From the NCBI RefSeq assembly GCF_035083965.1, contig NC_089726.1:15443501-15507500 (forward strand): a DNA stretch of 64,000 nt, read 5' to 3'. Below, one piece after another: positions 12,401 through 23,451 of this stretch (positions are counted from its first letter, which is position 1; each line of letters begins with the position of its first letter). The notes under the pieces are model-generated. The model did no database searches. It had not been told where the DNA came from and saw only the letters and a list, made by a program, of their open reading frames with translations. The translations under genes and the position numbers were made by a program. This stretch comes from Branchiostoma lanceolatum. Lineage: Eukaryota; Chordata; Leptocardii; Amphioxiformes; Branchiostomatidae.

Positions 12401-12642
12401 GCGTTAGTTATATCTAGACTGATTATGAATATTAGTTTCAGATAGAAATATTTGGACCTTACCTCTTCTAAGTTGTGCATAACAGTGATCGGCGGTAGTG
12501 GGTGGATGTCACCGATCTTGTCCTTGTGTTTCAGCGGACAGGACCGCACCATAAACGTGTACTTCTTCGCCAGTGGGCTCATGAGCACCCGCCCCTCCAA
12601 AGTCATCGAGGACAGGCTCTTATTGCTGATTCCTGTAGCCAT
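9497..12642 (-). CDS. Uncharacterised 178-aa protein, three exons (YNALxDKH motif)
   Basis: Exons on the minus strand are 12642-12463 (60 codons), 11418-11248 (57 codons) and 9682-9497 (61 codons plus TAA). Phases are all zero and splice sites canonical (gagGTAAGG, ttcag; aagGTAAGG, ccctcacag). The product is basic, soluble and Cys-poor, with no signal peptide. Exon 2 has RPYNALQDKHATAYF, and the C-terminus ends IPHYNALR, so the word YNAL occurs twice. YN-x-L-x-DKH-xxx-YF resembles, from memory, the N-terminus of ERICH3 (YNSLMDKHLAGYF), but I would not assign the family on that alone. The stop codon overlaps a donor-like AG/GTAAAT, so an additional 3' exon is possible; I found none. Divergently transcribed from the 554-aa gene. 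Confidence 0.72.
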
Positions 12643-13465
12643 GGCGGGCTAGAAACGCGAGGGTAAGACCGAAGAGTTCTAAATGAATGTCCCTCCCGCG
12701 ACCGCTGCTAGCCGGCGTCTGTGTTACCTTGCCTTCGCAACCGCTACAGAATGAACCAGCTGCAACAATATCTCTCCGTTGCGATGCGATCGTGTCACGA
12801 GTGGACGACTTTGTTTAGGTAATGCTACCAGATAACGTCGCGAACAAAGGCCTATCGGACCTTCGATACGACCTTCGCGACCACAGGCTTCGAGGGGGTT
12901 TGGTTTTCGTTTATCTTTTCACAATGTAAACTTCTGTATACAATCCCCCCTACCTAAACATTACATTAGTGCAACTTTTCATTTTCTGACGCGAAGCGTT
13001 TTAATCAAATTAGACAACCTACTTAACGGACCGTCTCAGGGGGTCTCCGAAAACAATGTTCCTTTAAATCAAGACAGTACTCACTACATTAAGACTCAAA
13101 AGAAGCAATTTTGTCTAAGGGTACACGATACGAACACCTGTTATGATGATCCTCTCTCCCATTGGTCAGAAGTCCTAACTCATTTGCATAACAACAAAAT
13201 GGCCACCCGATCCTTCTCTCCCCATGCACCGACTGAAGTGTAGTAAGCTGTCGATTTGTTTAGAGTATCAATATAAAAGCTGTCTTTGTTTACCCGCGGT
13301 GGAGGCTTAGGCGTGGTGGGCTGTATTTGTTGACACGAAAACACCAACTCTTGAACATGAAGCTCGTTGCCTTCGTTGCCAATGCTCAGCTTCCAATGAC
13401 ATAACATGCTCGCATGAGATGCAGTAGAACATCACCCTAGAACCGTTAGATTTTAAGTTTTCAAG
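12643..13465. promoter_or_regulatory. Bidirectional promoter interval
   Basis: The start codons of the 178-aa gene (12642, minus) and the 554-aa gene (13466, plus) face away from each other across 823 bp that contain no other gene. Initiation of both genes must occur here or in unseen 5' UTR exons. I see no clear TATA box; placement is by position only. Confidence 0.45.
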
Positions 13466-16400
13466 ATGGTGAAATACATAGATGCACCGTTCGGCAGGTA
13501 CCTGTATGTGACACCTCCACCTGCGTACAGGTAAGTGGCTCTCACCTGCTTAAAATACCACCGTAATTGAAATGTCTTACTATGCAAACACCTAAACGTA
13601 TGGAGTCAACTTGTCAACCTTGTAAAATATGTGTATTGCCACGCTTCAGTTTTATAGTACGTAAGAACGGGGTTTGTAAATCATGTCTGCACAATTAAGA
13701 AGTGATTTGTAAGATGCACTTTATGGTGCACAACTATTTAATTAAGAGTTGGATAGTGGTGTTATTTCTGAACTTGAAATTTTGCGATCTTGAAGTCATG
13801 CTTCGAGTGTGCATTTTTACTCCGTAGCAACTTGTACTCTGCTGGTTTTGATATCTTACGATCGCAAGCAACAGTTTAAGGAATGTTAGGTTGAATTCTA
13901 AAGAAGAAGAAAAAATCACGTCGCCAGACTTTCGCACGACAAAAAATCGAAAGGTCGTGACATGGTTCCGAGTCGTTTAGCGAGCGGCACAGCGTCCATT
14001 GTTTGCTACGCTGGCAGTGTTACATCCAAGTACAACATACAACGGGAAACACTATGGCTTAGAGCTAACATTTGCAACTATGGAACCAACACATATATCC
14101 CAACAAGATGTCTTTGTACCTTCATGGTTTGGACGGCTAACACAAAAGGCTTGGATCCCTGACCCTTTTTTACACTGTGAAGTTAACTCCCTACACCTGT
14201 TTTAATGTTATGAGTAAATAATGTCCTATTGTGCATTTTAACGTTCCAAATAGCCACTAAGGATGATTTGAAGATATAGCAGAATAGACCAGTGTGATGT
14301 ACTTAAACAGGAATGCATTTTATGGATTTTAAGTGTAAAGTTAAAAATACTTTGCGGTGTTTTCTTTGAGACTGCAATAACAACGCTTGTTATGGTAACA
14401 AAATGTCAGACTTTGTACTCGGAAAAGTCACAACCTCTTTTACGACATTAGCAATGAACTAAACACGCCACTAGTGATAGTATGCTATTTTATCCCCAAC
14501 ATTTACCCAAGAAAAACAAGTCTGTATCAATCATTGTTCTTGAATGCGACGCCATAATGGTTAGCAGTTAGAAACTAACGATTCAATACTCTGTGTTTAC
14601 TGAGCAAATACCTTAACAGTGACATTGTCATCGATCAAAACATTACGGTTTTGTCCAAGCCACACTCGCCACTGTGACAACTCTTTGTTGCAGTGCGATT
14701 TTGAACAATGCACTTATCATTAAGAAAATAAGATTTGCCCCACGTAGTGTAGGCTTAAAACACTTTCTATGTTCGATAGCGAGACATGGCCATTCTTCAA
14801 ACTTTGGAGCAATTCTATTGGTTGAAACTAATCAAATTAAATTAACTGCATACAACTTACGGACGCCTTTTAATAGCACTTGAAGATAGCTCGCAACCAT
14901 TGGCTACGGTAACACTTCACTCATGACTCCATGCGTGTTTACAAATGGCGCTTACTCAACAAAAATCTCCAAACCACGCCGATACATTTGTTATGACAGG
15001 GGGTTTAGATTTATAAGGCAATCCGTAGATGATATCTAAGTTTATATAAACCACTTGAGCACGTTTCTCGTGTGGGAACTAGGCTGTAGTGTTTAAACGC
15101 ACCTTAGAGCGTATCTTGACTAATCGCACTAAATCTTATTATCTACAAGAAGAAAAGAAGCTAATCTAGTGAGTAAACCTTGGAGTTCATTCGGGTGGCC
15201 AACTTGTTTGCTTGGTTTTGTCCGAAGGGTTAAAACATGTCATGGCGCGTTGGAGGTGTTTTAATAAACGATGCCATGGCGTCCTTAGTAACAAGATAGC
15301 GGACAGGCATGTCGAGACTGTGGGTCAATATTCCGGTGATTTCAAAATGCCGAAGTTCGGGACAGAGTCGCCTGGGTAAAAGAACGTCCCACTTGGCTGT
15401 TAAAGGAAACCCAAGCAATGTTAGGGCCCGAAAATCAGATTTTTAACGTCAAAATTTCATTTAGTCATTTTGATGATTAGTTTAAACAACACTATCACAG
15501 TGTATACCGGCGTCCATCATGCAAAAATACAGCGTCGTTGTGACACGAGAACTCACTGAAAATTGTCGCTGGAGTTTTTGTAGGCTCGCGAAACTAAGGG
15601 AATCATCGTACGTCACGTTTTTCGCGGTTTTAAAATGCTCAAAGTATGAAGTTATTGCGCAAATGCGCTAAATAATGTTGACAAATGTCACTATCATAAA
15701 GATTTCAGCATTTTTTTCATTTCCATTTGGGCCCTGACATTGCTTTGGTTGTCTTTAACAGCCTGTGGTTAACCACTTTTTTTTCTTTTTTTTTAACGAA
15801 CTCGCTCAGTGCAAGGCCGTAGGGGGCCACTCATCAAAGCACTGAACTAATCATTACTGTAGCAGCATCTCTTCGCCCTAGGTCAGAAACATCAATGCTC
15901 GAGACAAGCATGACTTCACTGACCCATTAGGCTGCTTTTATTAACTGTTGGTAAGGTTTAAGATACGCAAGCACCGACCCACACCTGCAAGCAACAGCCA
16001 AATAGTGCAATACGTACGAAATTGAATTTTTGTATTCATGCTTGGCTGTAGCTTCAAACAAACAAACAAACATACGGCTTTCTTCCCACCGGATAGGTGT
16101 CCGTCATACAAACAGACAAATCCCTGTTATTAACTCTTCAATAGAGTTTGTCTGTGAACAGTCTGTTCTTCCGTAGAGCGTATGTAGACCGTGTAAGTAG
16201 GTGGATTATAGACCTATTTCTTGGTGTCTTCCACGGTACAAATTAGACCTCCGCTTAGTTCGGCTCGTCCTTTGAAAACAGATTTATAACAATATATTTG
16301 TCTCTTAGCTTAACAGGTACTACTTAGCTCCCATGATATTGTACTGCGACACCTCTCACATATGCTAACTTAGGTAGCATGTTTTTGATTTTGAAACCTT

Positions 16401-19400
16401 CACAATGGATAAAAACTTGGAAAAAAATACTTTTAACATCCGATGCATCTTGATATCATAGAAATGAAAGTTTCATAAAATATGAAGAAAGGTATATAGA
16501 ATATATTTCTAGGTGGCCAGCGCGTCAGTAAGTCAATGATTGACATATGAAAAGAACGACCAGAACAATCACCATCGATTTGAGCTGTCTATGTTTTATG
16601 GATCGACTCGCGGTGCATGTACATTGTATATACATTGTTGTCTAAAGCCCCTGTCACACTTGTGCGTACATGCAAGCCCGCATGAGTTGAGTATTAACAT
16701 GTTTTTGGTTTATGTTAGGTTTGCAGCCAAAGAAGTCATTTCTTTGGTTCGATAACTAGGCTGTACAGCAGTGGGTCAAAGTAGAAAACAACTTCTTACC
16801 CGCAACCATTACTTAAACCAAAAAAAAAGATGTAAATGCGCAACTCATACGCACTTAAATATACGCACAAGTGTGATAGGGCCCCAACAGAATTGACTCT
16901 TGTATATGATTTCAACGGATAGCGGGATATTATAAAACTTAGACGATATAGTCAGACGCTAGTCACACAAACACCTGGCTTCTAAAGGATAATACATGGT
17001 GTTTATTGTTCATAAACCAAATCCCTATAATTACAATAATAACAGAGGGATTAAAGTTGTCTTATAAATTAGAGGGATGGGGAAGATATCTAGACCGTGT
17101 AAGTATGGGAATTCTTACATTCTGTCCAAATTTGGTATATCTTTCAAATCAGACCTTCAGCTAATCCATCTAGTTCTTCGGGACATTGGAAATGTGGCCA
17201 AAGGTAGATCTGCTATCTGTCGATAGATGGCGCTTGTGGATGATATACTGTACTTGCATTTTCCAAGTGTAGTACACGGATTGAAAACAAACTGCAAAGG
17301 TCACATCAAAACATAGATAAGAAAAATATAACTTCCATGCGTCATAATTCACTACAGCCTTCTGTTTTTTTGCGACACCTCAGTGACGGTGCCAATTTCC
17401 TGTCTCGTTTCAGTCATCTTCAGCCTCTAGCTTTCTTTGCTACTATTATCGATCATTTTCTTTTCTTAATCGTAATTGGTCCATTTTCTCTTGTTTTGTG
17501 ATGGCAAAACCTAGAACTGGCCCACTAACGCCTAAGTTGGAGCTAACCTCCGGTGGCGAATGGTAACCAGGCATCGCTGGTGGAATTTTAACGCCCTAGT
17601 TCTCTTGAAAAGACGTGGAGAAAAACATGGAATGAAGTCATCATTCCTACGTCAGCCGCTCTTTACTCGTTTTAGCAAAGAACAATACAGAAGAGGATTT
17701 TATTTTACGCGTCATGATATGGATAACCCAGCGTTGGGTCTTCTTACAACCATCCATTCAGGTCCAGGAATAGCCCAATTCGCGTTCTTTTGTACTGACC
17801 AGTTGGTAGTGGTCATCGATAAGCCGTGGCCAAACTGGCGTTGTTTGACCACCCTTATGTTTAAAAGGACACTGATCCTACAGGTCGAAAACATGTGTCT
17901 TTAATGGTACAGTCATTCTGACCCGCCCTCGGCAGCGTGAAAGACGAAACGCAGGGGCAGCGAACCAATCATTCAGGGCGTTTCATGACGTTTCGGCTTT
18001 GCAATTTGGACCGTTTTGCAAACAGCCGGCACTCAAGACACTTCGTTGTTTTGTTGTTATAATTCAAGAAACTGAAATAGAATTGTATTATAATTGATTT
18101 TAGGTTGAGACATTTAAGTCCCATAACCTTCGAATACCTATGCTCAACAAAAACACTTCTTGATTATTTATTTGTAAACGTAAGGTAAAGAGGGGGAGGG
18201 TGTTTTAAAGTGGTGAAAGGGCACTAGAATAATGAAAATGGCGAGTCCGACTAATCATTACACAAAGCTTAAGTACTGCACTTTTGTTTTAAAACTTTCT
18301 GTTTATTTTGCACGCAGCACTCATTTAGGGTCCACCAAGAAGGATGTCAGCCGCCCCAACAAGTACGTCCACTCGGCCTCAGTCAGGCGGTATGGCGGGC
18401 CCAAACCCAAACAGCAGCGGCGGCCTGCTACCGAGGGGGGCAACAAGGACAGACGGACGGACTGGTCCCGCGTCGACAGCCTCATAGAGGCGGTGTACAA
18501 ACCGCCCAAGATGCCGGCGTCGTACGAAGTCCGCCAGCTGGCACATGCGGGGCAGTACAGGAAAGAACAACGTGAGTAAAGCATGTTTACGACTACAAAT
18601 TCCACAACATTCTTAAGACAGTCGTGCTTGGATCGTGCAAAATTCAGCTGTCTTTCGACGGAAAAAGTTGTCGTAGGTCTTTGTTCAGTCGTGGTCTCGC
18701 TGAAAATCGTACGACAAAAAATTCGTACGACCTATGTGAACGCGCCTTTACACAGAAGTAATTCGAGTCAGCATATGGTTTAAACAGCAGTTTGGAAGAA
18801 TGTGAATACGTTAGGGTTCAAGCAGTACTCTTGTGAGTATACCGTTACATTTAGTGCTTGCTCAGCTGTAATTCATTCCGTTGCCCCTGCGGCCAACATA
18901 GATGCTGAGACCCCTACGTATTCATACTAGCTCCAAAGACAGTGCACAAAAATAAAGCAGTCACAGAGCTAGGCCTCAAAAGAAGGTAAAAATATCTACC
19001 AGACTACCACCACTACAGGTTAACGTTGAGTCTATACACTAACATGATTATGCAGCAACGTTTCTTTGAAATATGTGAAGCCATATCCATATCATGTCTT
19101 CAGTAACACGTTTCAAAGTTTGTTCTCTCCTCCCCCTGTCCTTGTAGATGAGTTGCCGTCGTTTCGCGCCACGTACTTCAACTCCGCACCAACACATAAC
19201 GGTCCGGACGACTTCAAGCAGACCGTAGAGAACTTTAAGAGGGCCCAGGCACAGGGATGGCGGCCGGGAACAAGTATACAGAAGGCCGCAGGTAAGAAGG
19301 GTGACTCCGTTCTTCCACCTCTCTGATTGGTTGATATCGATTGAACGACTGATTGATTGATTGGTTGATTGGTTGATTACTTGATTGATTGATACTTTTC

Positions 19401-22046
19401 CATCACTCAGTTTAGCATTGAAACTCTTAACATTGCATTCATACTCTTCCATCCGCACAGCACGGGTAGCGGGGAAGCCGACGGCGAGATATGCGGAGGC
19501 GGAGGACGTGCGGTTGGGCCTCGGGCCGAATAATGGTTTCGCCCGAGGGTGGGCGGAGGCTCGGACGGAGGCCGTCATCAAGGCTGCTCAACGTGCTGCT
19601 TCCAGGTCAGCAATGTACACATGACAGTATGAATGAATATGGGGTTAACATTCTGTACGGATATATGTCAGTGCATCTCGAATATTCAGAAACAATCATC
19701 TAAAAGTTTGTCACAATTATGCAAATTAGGTGCCAGGATATGTAAATTAGATGTCACGATTATTCAAATTAGGTGACAGTTATGGGCAGTATTTGTACAT
19801 ATACGTGAATTGAATTTTGTTTGGAGCATCCTAACCAGAGGTGTCTTGTTTCATTCGCCAGGTCTTCCAGGGGTGGTGGAGAGAGTTCTCGTGCAACATC
19901 TCGCGCGAAGTCACGTGCCCACACCCTACCGGTCATCGTGGAAGAGCAGTCCGACAGGAAACGTCAGGAAGAGGAAAGACAGATGGGCAAGGTCAATACA
20001 GTTTTAACGTATCTGTTTTTAAAATCATCGTTTTTCTTTGGACAACTTTTGGCGACGCCCCAGGGGCGGTAGCATTTTTTCACCTAACCCGGGACTTATT
20101 TGGGCCTCTTCCTCGAGAGCTTGTGGTCTAACTCGAGAGAACTATTCCCTTTTCTGAAGTCACCAATTTGAGCTCAGCATTTTAGTCACGATTAAAATCA
20201 GTCCAATATGAGCTCAGGATTCTCTGTCACTATGGAAACCAGTCACTACACCTCCAACACCATGTCCATGGTAGCAGACAGTTCTCATTCTGACAATGAT
20301 AAGTCCGTGTTAGCAGCTATGGCTATGGATAAATCAGGATGTTCCCAATTTTCCTGACTTAGAAGCGTTGACTATCAAGTCTGTAGGGGCCGGACCAGTG
20401 GAATTGCTGCTGAGAAGCTTGATTTAGTCAAGCTACTTACCACCATGATATTTACTGACCCCCACACCGTTGTTTCTCCAGACCACGCCGCTCAGACCCA
20501 CACAGATGGAGCTGACGGACATGGAGAAGTGGAAACAGGAGAGAGCTACCGACGCCTACATCAACGAGATGGAGAAGTTTCGCAAGCAGCGCCACCGGCG
20601 ATTCTTCAAGGATCTGGAGGAGGTTGAGCACGAGCAGATAGACACCTACCACAGGCAGCTCAGGTACAGGGGATAGACAATGATTTTCTAAGCCCACCTT
20701 TACACTGAGCAAAGCTTTTGGTGTTAATATAGTATTACTAAGTATCACGATTTGAAAACTCAACCATTTCTTACAGAAAGATATGGTTACCGTAATGGAT
20801 TTCCGGATGTTCTAACATGACAGAAAACGGAAGTCCCGAAAATAATTTCATCAGGTTGGTAGAACATAGGATATTTGGAGATTCTTTTAACATAACCAGG
20901 TAATCTCACCTGCTGACGTTTCGGTGTCTGTCAGACACCTTCTTCAGAGCTTCTGACTGGAGTACTGCTTCTCACCGCTATAAGTAGCCGATGTAGGTGG
21001 CACGAGGGGGGATACAAGCTCAGCCACATTTGGGATTACGTTCTCGCCGCAAAAGCGCCACCTACATCGGCTACTTATAGCGGTGAGAAGCAGTACTCCA
21101 GTCAGAAGCTCTGAAGAAGGTGTCTGACAGACACCGAAACGTCAGCAGGTGAGATTACCTGGTTGTGTTAAAAGAAACTCCAAATATCCTAGAAAACGGA
21201 AGTGTTTGTAATCTATTGTCTCTCTATCATCATCATATCTTGTCGCTCCACTTCTGTATCCACGAGTCCAACACACTGGAGATATATCTTTATTCCAACA
21301 GGGAAAGTAAGAAGAAGTACTTTGAGACGGTAGACCAGCAGCGGGCCCAGCTGAAGGATCTACGGGACCGCTACCTTAGAGAACAAATCGACCGCTTCAA
21401 ACGTTTCCACCTGCGCAACGAAGACGTCCAACAGTACCTGGAGACCAGGTCCATCCCGAGGGACGACTACGGGCTGCCCGAGGGCCTAGAGGGAGAACTA
21501 CCTCGGGTCTTCTCCCCTAAAGCGCCCCTTCCCCCCAAACCACCGTCAGTCAAATCCGTCATGCGAGCTAAGAACCTGAGTAACTTCGCTAGTATATGGA
21601 ACCAGAGAGCCGCTCAACCTAACTGGGCACCTCAGACTGTCGATGACGAGAAGTTGCTACCTGATATCAAGAAGTTCTTACCAGCAAGAGAAGAGACGCC
21701 AAAGGCTACATCGAAGGGTGAGAGGGCATATGTACAGAAGCCACCGTCACGGCAAGCACAGAAACCGCAGTCTCGCGCCTCACAAAAAGCAACATCTACC
21801 GACAAGGGGACAACCAAAGCAGCGGCGTCGGGGCCACAGAAAGTAAAGTCGCCCAAGAAAGGCATACGACTGGCCACGAGAGGGTCTCGCAAATTGGGAA
21901 CACGGGGGACGAAGCGGTCTCTAAAAGTAGGCTCGAGGCAGGCTTCGAGGGGACAACATGAGGCGAAACCGTACCATGATTCAAGAATGCCGCTCATTGT
22001 ACAGAAAGTTGAGAACAGAGTGTCGCCGAACTTGCCTGAAAGATAG
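13466..22046 (+). CDS. Uncharacterised 554-aa basic coiled-coil protein, seven exons
   Basis: Exons: 13466-13530, 18318-18571, 19148-19291, 19461-19605, 19862-19991, 20482-20663 and 21302-22046. They sum to 1,665 nt, and every junction keeps phase. The N-terminus is MVKYIDAPFGRYLYVTPPPAY. The middle (exons 2-5) is basic and Ala/Arg rich. Exons 6-7 are strongly charged and helical (MEKWKQERATDAYINEMEKF, ..KKKYFETVDQQRAQLKDLRD), a likely coiled coil of about 100 residues. The last 150 residues are a disordered Lys/Ser/Thr/Pro tail. There is no signal peptide or membrane segment, so the protein is cytoplasmic or cytoskeletal. I do not recognise the family. Exon 5 uses a weak donor (aagGTCAAT). 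Its head-to-head partner also lacks known domains; a ciliary or sperm role is only a guess. Confidence 0.78.
15413..15745. mobile_element. MITE candidate with aagcaatgtYagggccc termini
   Basis: The left end aagcaatgttagggcccgaa (15413-15432) is matched by inverted aagcaatgtcagggcccaaa at the right end (15726-15745). The 333-bp interior is non-coding. Confidence 0.55.
16646..16882. mobile_element. MITE with AGCCCCTGTCACACTTGTGCGT termini
   Basis: About 21 bp at 16646-16667 recur inverted at 16863-16882 with two mismatches. Similarity continues inward over about 50 bp (catgagttgagtatt / tatgagttgcgcatt). The terminus is shared with the element at 6447-6734. Confidence 0.65.
19714..19777. repeat. 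Three tandem 21-bp units
   Basis: Three diverged copies of ttatgcaaattaggtgacag-like sequence follow one another in intron 4 of the 554-aa gene. Confidence 0.5.
20867..21191. mobile_element. Long foldback element inside intron 6 of the 554-aa gene
   Basis: The arms, from taggatatttggag (20867) and its complement ending at 21191, are almost perfectly complementary over about 140 bp. A loop of about 50 bp lies around 21005-21055. A 13-bp word (agaaaacggaagt) occurs directly at 20822-20834 and again at 21191-21203, hinting at duplication at insertion. No protein is encoded. A hairpin of this size in pre-mRNA would make long dsRNA. Confidence 0.8.
21108..21146 (+). ncRNA. Hammerhead-ribozyme-like core in the foldback arm
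   Basis: Within the right arm, CTGAAGA (21111-21117, fits CUGANGA) is followed by a hairpin GGTGTC-TGACA-GACACC (21119-21135), then GAAA (21136-21139) and GTC (21141-21143). GCT before and AGC after can pair as helix I. This is the order of a hammerhead core. Helix III, however, would be only A-C/G-U with no loop, so single-copy self-cleavage is doubtful. Hammerhead motifs with very short helix III are known in Penelope-like and retrozyme elements. The left arm carries the complement. Confidence 0.3.
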
Positions 22047-22700
22047 TCTATAAACGGTGCTACAGCTGATAATTTCCTGGTTTTTGAGAAAGACGATTTA
22101 TTCGGGGGTGGGGGTGGTGTGTTAGCACCTTTGCTGCTCTCAGATATTTCAAATGTAACGCTAAATGCTGCTAACGCTAAATGTTGTCACTGTCCAGATA
22201 TCGGGATTGTTTGTTCACCAAATCCTGGCCAAATTAATGATGCAAATGTATTATTGTGAACTGCCAAACATGCTAAATGTGTTATTTGTGGTTTTGATGA
22301 TATAGTGTATTGGATTTCAATTTCATCTCATTTATAACTTCATTACGTATTGGCTACTGGAACGACTGAAAATTGATGTTATTATGTACTATATGCTGCT
22401 ATGTATAAATGAAAATATATTTCATGTAAATAACTATAAGGCTATGGAAATGTTTCATCCAGTATATAGATATAGTTTTGTTTACCGCGTAAACGAAGCA
22501 AATGTTGCTGAAGAAGTTGTATTTTGAACTTTTAAAATTTCAGTATGTTTGACTAGTCGATGTTTTCTTAATGCTGCTGTAGATGTCACATGGTTGGAAT
22601 AGGTGGCAAATGTGACTGAAAGTATTGTTAATTAGTCAATAAAGATTTGGTGATGACACCTTTACTGTCCATGTGTTGATCATCAAGCCCGTTCATGAAT
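22047..22700 (+). other. 3' UTR of the 554-aa gene with AATAAA
   Basis: Non-coding sequence follows the TAG at 22044-22046. A canonical AATAAA at 22638-22643 is followed by a T-rich/GT-rich stretch (tgatgacacc..gtccatgtgttg), a reasonable poly(A) site giving a 3' UTR of about 610 nt. Confidence 0.55.
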
Positions 22701-22792
22701 ATAATGCTGATTTTCGGTTTAAGAAAGAAGAATGAAGAAGTGCTTTTCCTTGAAGATATATTCTAGTCCAGGCAGAAAGTAGTTTGTATTAC

Positions 22793-22798
22793 TTTATT
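22793..22798 (-). promoter_or_regulatory. Poly(A) signal of the repeat-protein gene
   Basis: The minus-strand reading is AATAAA, about 650 nt past the stop codon of the 1,513-aa gene. It lies only 150 bp from the plus-strand signal at 22638, so the two transcription units converge here. Confidence 0.4.
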
Positions 22799-23133
22799 TC
22801 CAACATTTCCATTGAGATCATCACCCTATACATAAATCAGTACCTAGTCATTACTTTTATATGAGGACATTAGTACATATTCAAAAATACTAATCAATAC
22901 ATTAATACACTGCACATTGCAATCATCTCCACCTTCTCGTATATATGTATATATAAGAAAATAACATCATTAGTAAGACATGTGATATTGAGGTTACTAA
23001 TTATAAATGAGTAATACCATTAAGGCTGGGAACTAGCTAAGCGGCAAAGACCAGAACATTGTCTTGCCGTTAAGTCCATTTTGTCACAAGTAGGATTCTT
23101 TCAGTAAAGTTAGTTCATGTAAGCTTTGTTTCC

Positions 23134-23384
23134 TAGCCTGGTATCTAGACTTCTACAGCCTGATGTAGGAGGGGAGTGATCGTTGAGAAGTTTAGCCTCC
23201 TTCGCAGGCTTCCTAGAACGGCGGCGTATATATTTGGGGGAGGGGGGTGACGCAAGTTCTTACACGGGCCAAGGTTCTCTAATGCCGGCAAGGGAGTTTC
23301 GCTGCCGAGGAAGTTATGTTGCCGAGAGACGATCGCCTTGAAAAGAGAAGTTGAACTCAGCTGTTAAGCCTGGATACCAGGCTA
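23134..23384. mobile_element. MITE with TAGCCTGGTATC termini
   Basis: tagcctggtatc (23134-23145) is exactly inverted as gataccaggcta (23373-23384). The 251-bp element has no ORF and sits in the 3' UTR region of the repeat-protein gene, 68 bp from its stop codon. Confidence 0.65.
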
Positions 23385-23451
23385 TCTAGTTACTTGACCA
23401 TTTGATCAGTTGTCCTTGATATGTTGATACTAGTAATTGATTCAAAGGCAC

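Larger units (their letters stand above)
13531..18317 (+). other. Large first intron of the 554-aa gene
   Basis: This 4.8-kb intron shows no internal coding exon that I can support. It hosts two MITE-like elements (15413-15745 and 16646-16882) and otherwise unremarkable AT-rich sequence. Confidence 0.6.

Noticed and set aside
18600-18760. tcgtacgac-rich sequence with gaacgcgcctttaca, resembling a transposon edge
   Set aside because: Only one end is recognisable; no matching inverted partner found nearby.
21632-21997. 121-codon minus-strand ORF
   Set aside because: Shadow of the last exon of the 554-aa gene, whose phase-consistent seven-exon model is much stronger.
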